Origin: Levilactobacillus fuyuanensis
GTDB lineage: Bacteria > Bacillota > Bacilli > Lactobacillales > Lactobacillaceae
Length of the DNA: 64,000 nucleotides
NCBI RefSeq assembly: GCF_003946395.1
Contig: NZ_RHNZ01000002.1
Location: forward strand, 1-64,000
Direction: 5' to 3'
Shown: positions 17,197 through 26,745 of the stretch, piece after piece
How positions within the stretch are numbered: position 1 is the first letter of the stretch
How the letters are laid out: the number at the start of each line of letters is the position of its first letter
Translations under genes and position numbers: made by a program
The notes under the pieces: generated by a model
What the model was told of the DNA's origin: nothing
The model's database searches: none
Seen by the model: only the letters and a program-made list of their open reading frames with translations

Positions 17197-19005
17197 TTAC
17201 TTCTTCAACTCACGGGCTAATTTACTAAATTCAGCTAGCCGTTCGTCAAAGGTCTTGAATGCCGTCTCCAGGTAATCTGGCTTGGTCATGTCGACCCCAG
17301 CCTTCTGCATCACTTCAATTGGTAAGGCGGAGCTCCCGGACTTCAGGTAGTTCAGGTAGGCATCGCGCTTAGTGGCATCCCCACTCAGAATGCGTTGTGC
17401 CAGCGTGGTTGCGGCCGCAAAACCAGTGGAATACTGGTAAACGTAGTAGTCGTAGTAGAAATGTGGAATCCGCGTCCATTCGTCGGCAATCTGTGGATCG
17501 GAAATCACCCCGTCACCATAGTAGCGTTGATTCAGGTCGCCGTAAAACTTACTCATGAAGTCTGCGGTCAATGTTTCACCGGCAGCCGCCTGTTGGTGAA
17601 TGTAGTCTTCGAATTCGGCAAATTGCGTTTGACGGTAGACCGTCCCCTTGAAGCCATCCAGATAATGGTTCAAGACGTAAGCTCTGACTTGTGGGTCGGT
17701 TTGCGTCTTTAACAGGTAATCCGTTAAGAGGTTTTCGTTAGTCGTCGAGGCAATTTCCGCCACGAAGATCGAGTAATCCCCGTATTGGTAAGGTTGATTA
17801 GTCCGCGTATAGTGGCTGTGCATGCTGTGACCCATTTCATGAACCAGCGTGAACAGGCTTTCCAGGCTATCCTGCCAGTTCAGAAGGATGTAAGGCTTGG
17901 TGTCATACATCCCACCTGAATAGGCCCCAGTCCGCTTGCCCTTGTTTTCGACCACGTCAATTGCACGGCCATCAAACATCTTCTGTACGTTGGCCACGTA
18001 ATCTGGTCCCAGCACACTCAGTGCCTTGAGTGCTTCCTGCTGCGCTTCTGGATAGGTATACGACAGGCTGGGTTCCCCCGTAATCGGCGTATACAGGTCA
18101 TACATGTGGAGCTCAGGCAAGCCCAGAATCTCCTTACGTAGGTTCACGTACTTGTGTAGAGAATCCAAGTGGTCATTGACCGTCTTGACCAGCGTGTCGT
18201 AAACGACAGCGGGCACGTTGTTACTACTCATTGCAGCTTCACGGGCACTGCCGTAATGCCGGACCTCAGCACTGAAATTATGCGTTTTAACCTCGCTGGA
18301 CAGCGTGCTGGCAAATGTATGCCGGAATTGTTGATAGACGCTGTACAGAGCCTTAAAAGCCTGCTCACGAACCTTGGGTTGGGTTGATTGCAGTAAGACG
18401 CCATATAACCCCTCGGAAAGCTGAACATCATTCCCTGCTTCGTCTTGAACTACTGGGAACTTCAGGTCGGCATCGCTCAGTACACTGTAAGTCTTGGCAG
18501 AAGCGCCAAAGATATCGCTGGCACCGGCCAGTAGTTTTTCCTCAGCGGCAGACAACGTGTGATCACGTTGTTCGCCTAAGACATCGAAGAAGTGTTGGTA
18601 TTCAGTCAGCCGTGGTTCGGCGTCAATCAGCGCTTGTAAGGCAACCTGTGGTAAGGCGAGCACTTCTGGTTCGTACCAGGAAGTTGCCGCAGCTACTGTT
18701 GCAACTAGGCTTTCGGCCTGGCCGGACAGGGCTTGTGCATTGGCGTCACTGGTATCTTGATCGTTTTTAAGGGAGGCGTACACGTACACCTTTTCCAGCT
18801 GGCGATTAAGGTCAAAAATTGCAGCGGTCACTTCGTAAAGGTCGCCTGCACTTTCTGCGAGTTGACCTTGCTTAGTTGCCACTTGCTTGGCTTGCGCCTT
18901 GATTGCGGCAACGGCCTGCTTAAAGGCCGCGTCATCGGCATAAATTGGGGTCAGGTCCCAGGTCAAAGCCTCGGGAACTGCCGCGCGTTCGGGAATTTGT
19001 TTCAT
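17197..19005 (-). CDS. pepF: Oligoendopeptidase F (M3B)
   Basis: 602 aa, normal for PepF. The start ATG follows AAAGGAGGATTAGGAAA. HEMGHSMHSHY at residues 389-399 contains the HExxH zinc site of M3 peptidases, and the flanking FTLV, TNEN and GFAAATTLA segments are typical. It is a cytoplasmic enzyme that cleaves peptides of roughly 7-17 residues, used in peptide utilisation. It lies downstream of coiA, the same neighbours as yjbF-yjbG in Bacillus. Confidence 0.96.
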   Translation of the reverse strand: MKQIPERAAVPEALTWDLTPIYADDAAFKQAVAAIKAQAKQVATKQGQLAESAGDLYEVTAAIFDLNRQLEKVYVYASLKNDQDTSDANAQALSGQAESLVATVAAATSWYEPEVLALPQVALQALIDAEPRLTEYQHFFDVLGEQRDHTLSAAEEKLLAGASDIFGASAKTYSVLSDADLKFPVVQDEAGNDVQLSEGLYGVLLQSTQPKVREQAFKALYSVYQQFRHTFASTLSSEVKTHNFSAEVRHYGSAREAAMSSNNVPAVVYDTLVKTVNDHLDSLHKYVNLRKEILGLPELHMYDLYTPITGEPSLSYTYPEAQQEALKALSVLGPDYVANVQKMFDGRAIDVVENKGKRTGAYSGGMYDTKPYILLNWQDSLESLFTLVHEMGHSMHSHYTRTNQPYQYGDYSIFVAEIASTTNENLLTDYLLKTQTDPQVRAYVLNHYLDGFKGTVYRQTQFAEFEDYIHQQAAAGETLTADFMSKFYGDLNQRYYGDGVISDPQIADEWTRIPHFYYDYYVYQYSTGFAAATTLAQRILSGDATKRDAYLNYLKSGSSALPIEVMQKAGVDMTKPDYLETAFKTFDERLAEFSKLARELKK

Positions 19006-19108
19006 TTTCCTAATCCTCCTTTAATTTTTGCATAACAATAGTTTACCACTTTTGTTGGGAGAGTTGGGTATTGGGTCTTTATTTATTCTCATCATTTTCT
19101 CACAGTCA

Positions 19109-20176
19109 CTAAGCTTCCCCCGCCCATTTCGGTCGCCGACAAATCTGCCAGTTCTCTTCAATTGGTCGTAAATAGCCTAGCCCCATTAAATCCGCTAGCA
19201 AACTACGTCGCGCCTTAAGCAACGCCTCATCCGCTGAAAACCAGACAGCCTGTTGATGGCCACCCACCGTTTTAAAGCTTCTCACCACCAGGAAATCCAT
19301 CGTGGCCCCTGTGATCCGTAGCACCGGCAACGCAAATAATTGGGCCATCATCAACGCACGCCACAACAAGAGTCCCTGTCCAAAGACTGGCAACGTAATC
19401 GTTGTCGTCATCAAAAAATCGGGAACGTCCAAGATGTGATGGCCCGTGGGATACAGAACCTCTTGGATGGCTAACACTGCAGGCCGCTTTGTCTGTAAGT
19501 CACGCGCCAATCGAGAGCGCCATTGCGGATAATCCAAAACGAGTTTAGGCAATGGTAGCTGATTACCGGCAACTAATTCTCCAATATTTAGCAACCAGGT
19601 TGTCCGACGATGATAGTTGCCGAGCGCATCTTGATAAAGGTGGTGATCGATTCGCATCCGCTGACGCTGAACATCCCAAAACAGGAGGCACAGCCCCCAC
19701 CCACGCAGTCGCGTGGCGAAGCGTTCAATTAGCGACCACCCTAGTTTTTGTTTGCCGTAGCGACTCCCTAAGATCCAAAAGGGATACACCTTCAGCTTTT
19801 GATAGCCCCTGGTTCGCCCCAAGACCTGGCTCGTCATGATTGGACTGCATTGAAACTCGATAGCGATTGGACACTTCTTTTCTCGTTCCACCCAACAGTC
19901 TGCGCGCTGCTGAATGTCTGGTAGAATTCGCTCTAAAGACACCACGCCCCATGACTCGAAAAACGTCATGAGTTGGCGCTTGCCTCTCAGATGTTGTTGT
20001 GTCTCACCCTCACTAAAAATTGTACAGGCTTCCCTAGGACGATGGGCAAAGTACGGCTGCACGTGCGTCCCATGGTGCAAGGTTACCCGTTGCTGACAAG
20101 TGGGACAGCAGTAGTCTTGTAGCCGTTCGGCATATGCCGCATCAATCAACTTCCCTTTCAGTAGCGCAATCAACAT
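19109..20176 (-). CDS. coiA: Competence protein CoiA-like
   Basis: 355 aa from the ATG at 20176, 9 nt after AAGGGG; the ATG at 20185 directly abuts that site. An N-terminal zinc-ribbon-like CCPTC (23-27) with HHGTHVQPYFAHR is followed by the restriction-endonuclease-like core (ADCWVE, IAIEFQCSPI) of CoiA. The family is needed for recombination after DNA uptake in competent streptococci and is widespread in lactobacilli. The gene sits upstream of pepF, the conserved position. No com-box was identified with confidence. Confidence 0.9.
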   Translation of the reverse strand: MLIALLKGKLIDAAYAERLQDYCCPTCQQRVTLHHGTHVQPYFAHRPREACTIFSEGETQQHLRGKRQLMTFFESWGVVSLERILPDIQQRADCWVEREKKCPIAIEFQCSPIMTSQVLGRTRGYQKLKVYPFWILGSRYGKQKLGWSLIERFATRLRGWGLCLLFWDVQRQRMRIDHHLYQDALGNYHRRTTWLLNIGELVAGNQLPLPKLVLDYPQWRSRLARDLQTKRPAVLAIQEVLYPTGHHILDVPDFLMTTTITLPVFGQGLLLWRALMMAQLFALPVLRITGATMDFLVVRSFKTVGGHQQAVWFSADEALLKARRSLLADLMGLGYLRPIEENWQICRRPKWAGEA

Positions 20177-20247
20177 GGTCGCCATCCCCTTTACTCTTTA
20201 ACTCCGTAAAAAGGGCCGAAATATATTTTATTTCTGAAATTTATTTC

Positions 20248-20308
20248 AAAAAAGAGTCCGCGCGAACAAACACCGGCGTCATCACCGCTGTTTGCCCCCA
20301 CGGGCTCT
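20248..20308 (-). terminator. trmB terminator
   Basis: A long, interrupted stem (GAG-CCCGTG..., AAACAGCGG paired with CCGGTGTTT) is followed by TTTTTTG on the minus strand, directly after the trmB stop. Confidence 0.8.
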
Positions 20309-20313
20309 CACAT

Positions 20314-20967
20314 TTAATCTTTCGTTTCAGTTGGGAAGTGGGCAATCACTTGGTAGATTGGCCCCTTCGCCGAGAATTTTTGTTCGTATTCTGTCTGAAT
20401 GTCCTCCACATCATCCGTAGCGGCGTGCAGATCGAGCCAGACCCCATCGAAGACCAAGCCGAAGTTGTTCAAGCTCCCTAAGGAGTATTCGAACAAGCCC
20501 CGGTTATCGGTCTTAAATTGAATCGACCCTTCAGGCTGTAAGACATCGGCGTAGTGTGCCAGAAAGACTGGCGATGTCAGTCGACGTTTGGCGTGACGTG
20601 ACTTAGGCCATGGATCGGAGAAGTTCAGGTACAGACCGGCAATTTCGCCCGCTGCAAAGAACGTGTTGACTGCCTCACCATCCGTGTGGACCAATTGAAT
20701 GTTGGTCAGTTCGCTAGCAACGACCTTCTTCAAGGCAGCCGCAATCACGGAAAACTGGATTTCAATCCCAATAAAGTTTCGATCGGGATGGGCCTTCGCC
20801 ATTTCAACGATGAACTGACCCTTCCCCGTCCCAATTTCAACGTACAAGGGCTGTTCCTTAGGGAAACGGCTCTGCCACTTACCCTTCAATGGTTCTGGTT
20901 CTTCAACTAGTCGTTCAGTGTGTTCGGCCACATAATCCTTGGCCCACGGTTTATTACGCACACGCAA
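20314..20967 (-). CDS. trmB: tRNA (guanine-N7)-methyltransferase
   Basis: 217 aa. It starts with TTG at 20967, 9 nt after GGAGG; the next in-frame GTG is 15 nt away. VEIGTGKGQFIVEMA is the SAM-binding motif, and FSDPWPKSRHAKRRL is the family signature. It methylates G46 of tRNA. Together with the upstream kinase-like gene it mirrors ytmP-ytmQ of Bacillus, and a 62-nt gap suggests cotranscription. Confidence 0.96.
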   Translation of the reverse strand: MRVRNKPWAKDYVAEHTERLVEEPEPLKGKWQSRFPKEQPLYVEIGTGKGQFIVEMAKAHPDRNFIGIEIQFSVIAAALKKVVASELTNIQLVHTDGEAVNTFFAAGEIAGLYLNFSDPWPKSRHAKRRLTSPVFLAHYADVLQPEGSIQFKTDNRGLFEYSLGSLNNFGLVFDGVWLDLHAATDDVEDIQTEYEQKFSAKGPIYQVIAHFPTETKD

Positions 20968-21029
20968 TGTCCAATTCCTCCTTCAATCACAACGGCGGGC
21001 GCAAGGTCCTTCCTCGCTCCCGCCGACGC

Positions 21030-21821
21030 TTAGTCCGTCACTGACTCTCTCGTCAGTTTTTCTAGTAAGATTAAATGTTGATTCATAATTTGAAAACGCT
21101 GTTGATGGTAGCTGTCGGCAATCACCGTCAAGCAGTGAATCCGTGCATACCAGTTGACCCGCGCCGTTAAATCAGACGTGATCTTTTCGCCGTAGTCCTG
21201 TAACCAGCGTTGCCACTCTTCCAGTGGCACGTACTCACAGAGCAAGGCCCCCAGATCGTAAGCGGGGTCAGCAAACGTTGCCGCATCCCAATCGACCAGG
21301 TACAGCCGTCGCCGGTCAGACAACAGCCAATTCTTATGATTTAAATCACCATGACATACTTCGTAATGCGTCTTGGGCAGTTGTGGTTGCTCAGCTTGTA
21401 GCGCTGCAAATGCCGATTGAATCAGCGGATGACGCCGTAAGTCAGCGGCTAAGGCTGGCTGTAAGCGAGTTAACAACTGGGCGGGCGTGGTAAATCGTCC
21501 GCCGACTTTTAATAACATATCATGAAGTAGGTGAGAATGATGAACCCGATGTAAGAGCCGAGCGACCCGCTGTTCGCGCATTTCCTCGCGATGCAACGTG
21601 CGACCGTTCAGCCATTCTTGAGCCGTCATGACATCCCCACTGGCAAGCCGCTTCGTCCACACCAACCGGGGTGTGATGCCCTCCATCGAGAGCGCGGCAA
21701 GAAATGGTGACGCATTTTGTTTTAAGAACACTTTTTGTGACGCCTTCGTCCCCATATACGCTGTACCGGTATTCCCGCCCAGCGGATATAGACTCCAGCC
21801 ATCACTGATATCCAGTGCCAT
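21030..21821 (-). CDS. YtmP-like phosphotransferase (choline/aminoglycoside kinase fold)
   Basis: 263 aa from the ATG at 21821, 7 nt after GGAGG. CHGDLNHKNWLL is the catalytic loop and LVDWDAATFADPAYDLG the metal-binding motif of APH/choline-kinase-fold enzymes. It is placed upstream of trmB as in Bacillus ytmP. The phosphate acceptor is unknown. It follows ecsB by 58 nt. Confidence 0.87.
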   Translation of the reverse strand: MALDISDGWSLYPLGGNTGTAYMGTKASQKVFLKQNASPFLAALSMEGITPRLVWTKRLASGDVMTAQEWLNGRTLHREEMREQRVARLLHRVHHSHLLHDMLLKVGGRFTTPAQLLTRLQPALAADLRRHPLIQSAFAALQAEQPQLPKTHYEVCHGDLNHKNWLLSDRRRLYLVDWDAATFADPAYDLGALLCEYVPLEEWQRWLQDYGEKITSDLTARVNWYARIHCLTVIADSYHQQRFQIMNQHLILLEKLTRESVTD

Positions 21822-21879
21822 GGTCACCCCTCCTCGATTTGTCAGCTATTATTAATTCTATGGGGAAACGGAAGCCACG

Positions 21880-23106
21880 TCAAGCCCTATTTTCAATCGA
21901 ACGCGCTAACCGCTGGGGTGTATAGATTCTGGCGAGATACCAAACTTCTACCACCTCGACCAGTAACGTCACCCCGGCCGTCATCAGGTGTGGATTGGCC
22001 ACCACGACCACGAGCCACAGAAGCAAGGCAGCCACACTCAGAATCAAAGTGATCAGCGTCACGAAGCTCTTTAAGCGCTGTGCCGGCAGGATCGGATAGA
22101 CGTGAGTGAATACAACGTCATCGTACTGCTGGAAGAATGGGAGCAATTGAAAGCCAATCAGGTAGATGAACAGTGCGGCGAGAATCACAGGCAGCCATTC
22201 GCCCCGCACAAAGTACAGGAGAAGCATCCCAATCACGGTCAGCCGAACGACTAATCCACTGAATTCACTCCCCCGCACCATGCCACGGCTGTAGAGGTAC
22301 AGGTAAAACTTATCGTGACGTGGCTTAATCAGCTTGAATAGGCCATCGAGATAACGCCGCCGCTTGATAGTTCCAGACAGCATTGGCACTTCCGTAAACA
22401 TGTTGAAGAACCGGTAGATGCCTAGCATCCGATTATCTTCAATCTTAATCTGCTCGCGCCAGCGAATCTGTTGCTTCTGCCAGTGCTGCGCAAACCAGAC
22501 AGCCACAGCAATATCGAGAATCAAGGCTAAGCCAACGGCAACCAGTGGCAGTGTCCACAGTCCGGCTGCCAGCACAATGATGCTCAGTAGCCACTTGAAC
22601 TCCCAGCGATTCATCCGCGTTTGCCCCGTCACCTGATAGGCACTCGCTAAGTCTAAGCGGAGCAGCGCATCCTTTAAGATGATCTGCGCCAGCCCCAATT
22701 CAACCAAGCTCAGTACTGGCCAAGCCATGGTCACACTCATAAATGGTGCCAATAAGAAAACGGCAATCACCTGAGTAGCCTGCGCCAACCCCTGGCTGTA
22801 CCGCCGTGCGGCCACCAGATAGGCGTGCATCGCCCGTTCCTTTGGCAAGAGGAAGACGCGGTCGGCATCCTCGATCAACGTTGCGAACCGGCCAATTTGC
22901 GCCACAATGACCAACACCAGCAGTGCCACGACGGGCGCCCACCAGTAACCGGTCTTCAGCGTCTTTAACATATTTGAATAACCGTACCCTAACCCACCCA
23001 ATAAGAAGAGCAAGGCAAAGACAAAGAAATCATTGAACACCAACCGCAAATACTTCGCCATTTCCCGGAGATGGCGCTGCAGCCGGGTCTTAAATAAACC
23101 GGTCAT
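21880..23106 (-). CDS. ecsB: ABC transporter permease EcsB
   Basis: 408 aa with multiple membrane segments (clear ones near residues 25-45, 55-70, 110-150, 170-205, 290-330 and 345-395). The start overlaps the ecsA stop as ATGA. EcsAB is an ABC transporter that in Bacillus affects exoprotein production and RasP-dependent proteolysis; the substrate is unknown. The pairing with EcsA and the divergent hit gene make the call secure. Confidence 0.92.
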   Translation of the reverse strand: MTGLFKTRLQRHLREMAKYLRLVFNDFFVFALLFLLGGLGYGYSNMLKTLKTGYWWAPVVALLVLVIVAQIGRFATLIEDADRVFLLPKERAMHAYLVAARRYSQGLAQATQVIAVFLLAPFMSVTMAWPVLSLVELGLAQIILKDALLRLDLASAYQVTGQTRMNRWEFKWLLSIIVLAAGLWTLPLVAVGLALILDIAVAVWFAQHWQKQQIRWREQIKIEDNRMLGIYRFFNMFTEVPMLSGTIKRRRYLDGLFKLIKPRHDKFYLYLYSRGMVRGSEFSGLVVRLTVIGMLLLYFVRGEWLPVILAALFIYLIGFQLLPFFQQYDDVVFTHVYPILPAQRLKSFVTLITLILSVAALLLWLVVVVANPHLMTAGVTLLVEVVEVWYLARIYTPQRLARSIENRA

Positions 23107-23837
23107 GCGCGATCGACCTTCGTCATAGAAAGGTAAATGTCGTTCAGCGATTCCCCCGCTTCGGGAAGAGCGGCTTGTAACTCACTGAGGGTGCCTTCGG
23201 TCTTGACCTGGCCATCATGTAACAGGACGAAGCGGTCACAGTACCGTTGGGCCGTGTCCAACACGTGGGTCGACATCAGAATGCTAGCGCCCTTCTTCTT
23301 CCGATCCTCAATCAGATTTAACAGGTCGTTAACAGCCAATGGGTCCAGTCCCAAGAAGGGTTCATCAATAATAAACAGCTTAGCCTGCGTCAAAAAGGCA
23401 CAGACAATCATGACCTTTTGCTTCATCCCCTTGGAGAAGTTCGCGGGGAACCAGTCTAACTTATTATCCAGCCGGAAGGTCTTCAACAACTCGTGAGCCG
23501 TTGCCCAGGCTTGATCATGGTCCAAGTCATAGGCCATCATGGTCACTTCCAAATGTTCCCGCAGCGTCAATTCTTGGTACAACACTGGCGTTTCAGGGAT
23601 GTAGGCAATCTGTTGCTTGTACGCCTGACTATCCTGATCGATGGTGACACCGTTAAGCGTAATCGTCCCTTTGTGGGGCGTTAATAACCCAATAACATGA
23701 TTGATCGTCGTTGATTTACCGGCACCGTTTAGCCCGATCAAACCAACCAATTCGCCGTCCTTAACGTCAAAACTAATGTCCTTTAAGACGGGAATCTGGG
23801 AGTACCCCCCCACAACGTGGCTAACTTCTAAAGCCAT
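23103..23837 (-). CDS. ecsA: ABC transporter ATP-binding protein EcsA
   Basis: 244 aa from the ATG at 23837, with GAGGGA upstream; the ATG at 23843 abuts it. Walker A is GLNGAGKST, the signature region is FSKGMKQK, and Walker B is LFIIDEPFLGLDP followed by the H-loop STHVLDT. It powers EcsB. It is divergent from hit across 530 bp that holds a structured repeat. Confidence 0.95.
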   Translation of the reverse strand: MALEVSHVVGGYSQIPVLKDISFDVKDGELVGLIGLNGAGKSTTINHVIGLLTPHKGTITLNGVTIDQDSQAYKQQIAYIPETPVLYQELTLREHLEVTMMAYDLDHDQAWATAHELLKTFRLDNKLDWFPANFSKGMKQKVMIVCAFLTQAKLFIIDEPFLGLDPLAVNDLLNLIEDRKKKGASILMSTHVLDTAQRYCDRFVLLHDGQVKTEGTLSELQAALPEAGESLNDIYLSMTKVDRA

Positions 23838-23995
23838 AAACATTCCCTCATTTCTTGACCGCCTGTTGTTAGCTGGACAGTCTTTAATTTTTTCTAAATT
23901 TAGTTACCTCAAATTTAATTACCGCGCTTTAGAATACAGTGTCTCAGTACGCCGGCAATTGCTAAAATCATTGCAACGGTAATGACTGAATCACC

Positions 23996-24263
23996 TTATC
24001 AGCGAGTATATTGGCAATTCCAGCCACTATCCTAGCCGTAGACGGTCAGGGATAGCGCCAGCCGTGATTGTGGTGTTAATTGGCGTTTTCGGCCAATTTA
24101 CACCACGGGACGTGTTTGGAAACTCGCGGATTTTGCGAGGTTCCAAACCGAGCTGAAAGCCCGCTCTTTGGCTGCAAGCGGTCCCCACAGTAGGCAGAAC
24201 CCCTGACAGTCGCAGGCGACCAGCATACGCACGCTAATAATTCGAGGTAATACTCGGTGATAA
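23996..24263 (-). repeat. Structured intergenic repeat, copy C
   Basis: Reading the minus strand, outer arms TTATCACCGAGTAT and ATACTCGCTGATAA enclose the conserved blocks GTCGCCTGCG, CTGTGGGGACCG and GGTTTGGAACCTCGC...GCGAGTTTCCAAAC, an inner stem GTCAGGG/CCCTGAC, and a hairpin GTGGTGTAAATTGGC/GCCAATTAACACCAC. The same layout occurs three more times in the window. Function unknown; it lies in the ecsA-hit divergent region. Confidence 0.85.
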
Positions 24264-24368
24264 CTCAGCTATTATACCATAGCGCAGACTGTGAACGAAC
24301 GATGGAGATGAATCCGCCCCTAACGATGGTGTATAATAGACGAAATCAACCCGAAAGAAGGAGATTTC

Positions 24369-24827
24369 ATGGATAAAATGACACTCGAACCGCACTATGA
24401 TGACGATTGTATTTTTTGCAAAATCTTAAAGGGAGATATCCCGAGCTACACCGTTTACGAAGATAACATTGTCAAGGCTTTCCTAGATATTTCACAAGGG
24501 ACTCCCGGCCACACGCTGGTCATTCCGAAGACCCACGTCAAGGACATCTTCGCCTACGACAGTGACCTCGCAGCGGCCGTCTTCTCCCGGATTCCGCGCA
24601 TCGCCCGTGCCGTTCAGGCGTCAGATCCCGCCATTACTGGGATGAACATCGTCAATAACAACGGTAAGGTGGCCTATCAATCCGTATTCCATTCCCACTT
24701 TCACCTCGTTCCCCGCTACACCGACGACGATGATTTCCAAATGATCTTTAAGGATAACTCCGGCAACTACACGCCAGACGATTACGCTGCTATCCAGTCT
24801 AAGATCAAAGCACACGTGGAGGATTAA
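24369..24827 (+). CDS. hit: HIT-family nucleotide hydrolase
   Basis: 152 aa behind AAGGAGATTTC. CxxC at the start (CIFCKIL) and the histidine triad HSHFHLVPRY are diagnostic of Hint-type HIT proteins, which hydrolyse purine nucleoside phosphoramidates. Divergent from ecsAB and followed 2 nt later by a YtxH-like gene. The synteny with prsA and yhaMNO matches the Bacillus chromosome. Confidence 0.95.
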   Translation: MDKMTLEPHYDDDCIFCKILKGDIPSYTVYEDNIVKAFLDISQGTPGHTLVIPKTHVKDIFAYDSDLAAAVFSRIPRIARAVQASDPAITGMNIVNNNGKVAYQSVFHSHFHLVPRYTDDDDFQMIFKDNSGNYTPDDYAAIQSKIKAHVED

Positions 24828-24829
24828 TC

Positions 24830-25150
24830 ATGGGATTTGGTAAATTTCTAACCGGTGTCACCCTGGCAACCGGTGTTGGTTTGGCAGCCTACTTTACGTT
24901 GACCAAGCAAGATCCCCGTGTCTGGGCCAAGCAACTTGGTGACCAGGTCAAGGACACCGCCAACAAGGTTGACGACGTCAAGACGGCTAAGGATAATATG
25001 ACGACAAAGGTAGCCGCCCTTAACGCCACCGTTACTGCCGCCACCCCTGCCATCGAGGATATTCAAAGCGATGTCGAAAAGTTTGCGTTTAAAATTGCCC
25101 CACGCGTGGAAGAAATTCAGGACACAGTCTCACGCTGGGATAAGTTCTAA
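24830..25150 (+). CDS. YtxH/YhaH-like small membrane-associated protein
   Basis: 106 aa, with an N-terminal glycine-rich hydrophobic segment (about residues 4-22) followed by a charged, heptad-like helical region rich in Lys, Asp and Val. This is the pattern of YtxH-domain proteins such as Bacillus YhaH, which lies near hit and prsA. It starts immediately after hit, so the two are cotranscribed. Function unknown. Confidence 0.8.
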   Translation: MGFGKFLTGVTLATGVGLAAYFTLTKQDPRVWAKQLGDQVKDTANKVDDVKTAKDNMTTKVAALNATVTAATPAIEDIQSDVEKFAFKIAPRVEEIQDTVSRWDKF

Positions 25151-25262
25151 ATTTGAACTTTTTGTAAAGCTTCGCGTACCTTTTTAGGTTTCGCCATATT
25201 TGTGTTATGATATCCAAGTATGGTGTTTACACCAATTTTGATGAATGGATGTGTTGAGTAAT

Positions 25263-26180
25263 ATGAAGAAATGGTTTATCGCCCTTGCTGGCTTGTTACT
25301 GACTGTAACGCTTGCTGGTTGTGGGAACCAAACCGTTGCAACCACTAGCGGTGGTAAGGTTACCGAAAGTGCTTACTACAGCAGTTTGAAGGGAACTTCA
25401 TCTGGTAAGCAAGTTCTGCAACAGATGATCCTGAACAAGGTTTTGGAAAAGCAATACGGTAGCAAGGTCAAGAAGTCCGCTGTTACTAAGCAATTCAATA
25501 CCTATAAGGCACAGTATGGCTCATCATTCAAGAGCGTTCTTTCTCAAAGTGGGATGACGGAATCCAGCTTAAAGACTGAAATCCGTTCTAACTTACTCTT
25601 GAAGGAAGCCGTTAAGGACAACGTAACGGTTACTGATGCGCAATACAAGAAGCAATTCAAGAGCTACGAACCAGAAGTTACTGTTGCCCACATCTTAGTT
25701 TCCAAGAAGTCTACTGCTAACACGATTATCAGCGACTTGAAGGGTACCAAGAAGAGCGACATGACGTCCGAATTCACGAAGTTAGCTAAGAAGTACTCTA
25801 CTGATACAGCTACCAAGAACAAGGGTGGTAAGTTGAGTGCCTTCGATAGCACGGACACTTCCCTTGACTCAACCTTCAAGAAGGCTGCCTTCAAGCTTAA
25901 GACTGGTGAATACACCGCTACGCCTGTTAAGACGCAATACGGTTACCACGTCATCTTGATGTTGAAGAACCCTGGTAAGGGTACTATGAACCAACACAAG
26001 GCTGAACTTAAGAAGCAAATCATTGACAACGACATGAACGATTCTACTGTTCTGCACAACGTGGTTGCCAAGGTCTTGAAGAAGGGTGACGTTTCCATCA
26101 AGGATAACGATTTGAAGAACATCTTGTCTGATTACTTATCATCAAGCAAGTCTTCCACCACTTCATCTTCAACTAAGTAA
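25263..26180 (+). CDS. prsA: Foldase lipoprotein PrsA (parvulin-type)
   Basis: 305 aa from the ATG at 25263 (MKKWF), chosen because it starts a clean lipoprotein signal with LAGC and the modified Cys at residue 20; no strong Shine-Dalgarno site is present. A central parvulin-like PPIase region begins at [11 protein letters not shown] and contains GKLSAF and GYHVILML. A Ser/Thr-rich tail ends the protein. PrsA assists folding of exported proteins outside the membrane; the adhesin, matrixins, amidase and PBP1A of this window could be clients (inference). Confidence 0.94.
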   Translation: MKKWFIALAGLLLTVTLAGCGNQTVATTSGGKVTESAYYSSLKGTSSGKQVLQQMILNKVLEKQYGSKVKKSAVTKQFNTYKAQYGSSFKSVLSQSGMTESSLKTEIRSNLLLKEAVKDNVTVTDAQYKKQFKSYEPEVTVAHILVSKKSTANTIISDLKGTKKSDMTSEFTKLAKKYSTDTATKNKGGKLSAFDSTDTSLDSTFKKAAFKLKTGEYTATPVKTQYGYHVILMLKNPGKGTMNQHKAELKKQIIDNDMNDSTVLHNVVAKVLKKGDVSIKDNDLKNILSDYLSSSKSSTTSSSTK

Positions 26181-26195
26181 TTTCTGAATTAAACT

Positions 26196-26241
26196 GATCC
26201 CCGGTTCACCGATTTCCGTCGGCGTACCGGGGATTTTTTTG
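26196..26241 (+). terminator. prsA terminator
   Basis: ATCCCCGGT and ACCGGGGAT form a hairpin followed by TTTTTTTG. Confidence 0.92.
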
Positions 26242-26298
26242 TCTTTGCATTTCGCCTTGCCGGGCGGTGAAAATAAACTGGAACGCGGTGGGCAAAAT

Positions 26299-26501
26299 AC
26301 AAATGTGGCTCTGTCGCTTGCGGCTGCCAGGGTTACGTCTGCTGTGGGGACCGTCTTCAGCCACAGAACAGGCTTCCGCCTTGGTTTGAAACCTCGCTCA
26401 AGACCGCGAGTTTCCAAACACATCCCATGGCGTAAGAACGGGCACCCCACCATCTTCACGGCCGGCTCCACCCTAGCTGCCTCCAGCTACACTACAATTG
26501 T
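26299..26501 (+). repeat. Structured intergenic repeat, copy A
   Basis: The conserved blocks GTCGCTTGCGGCTGCCAGG, CTGTGGGGACCG, GGTTTGAAACCTCGC...GCGAGTTTCCAAAC and GCCGGCTCCA are present in order. The outer arms ACAAATGT/ACAATTGT and the closing stem around CCAGGGT/ACCCTAG are weaker than in copies B and C. A 154-codon plus-strand frame runs across it but matches the repeat, not a gene. The rest of the 565-bp prsA-yhaM gap shows no gene. Confidence 0.82.
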
Positions 26502-26652
26502 CTATCATCTGCACGACCGCCCACTGATGAATTACAACAGCCTACAAAAATTCATCGTACTCACATCCCCGTATGACAGGCCAAGCCGGCCCCCTCTTTC
26601 TTTACATTATTCATCATCAGCCAAAAGCCAATCATTTAAAAATTCATCTCGT

Positions 26653-26691
26653 AAAACAAAAGCCACGCCCAAAATAACTGGTGCGGCTTTC
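26653..26691 (-). terminator. yhaM terminator
   Basis: On the minus strand AAGCCGCACC pairs with GGCGTGGCTT (two G-U pairs), followed by TTGTTTT. Confidence 0.75.
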
Positions 26692-26745
26692 TATCATACT
26701 TAATTTTTATCAAAAAATTTTGAGACTTGATTGCCCCATTGCACT

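Noticed and set aside
26239-26703. 154-codon plus-strand frame downstream of prsA
   Set aside because: It begins in the prsA terminator region and crosses repeat copy A; the other repeat copies do not keep this frame.
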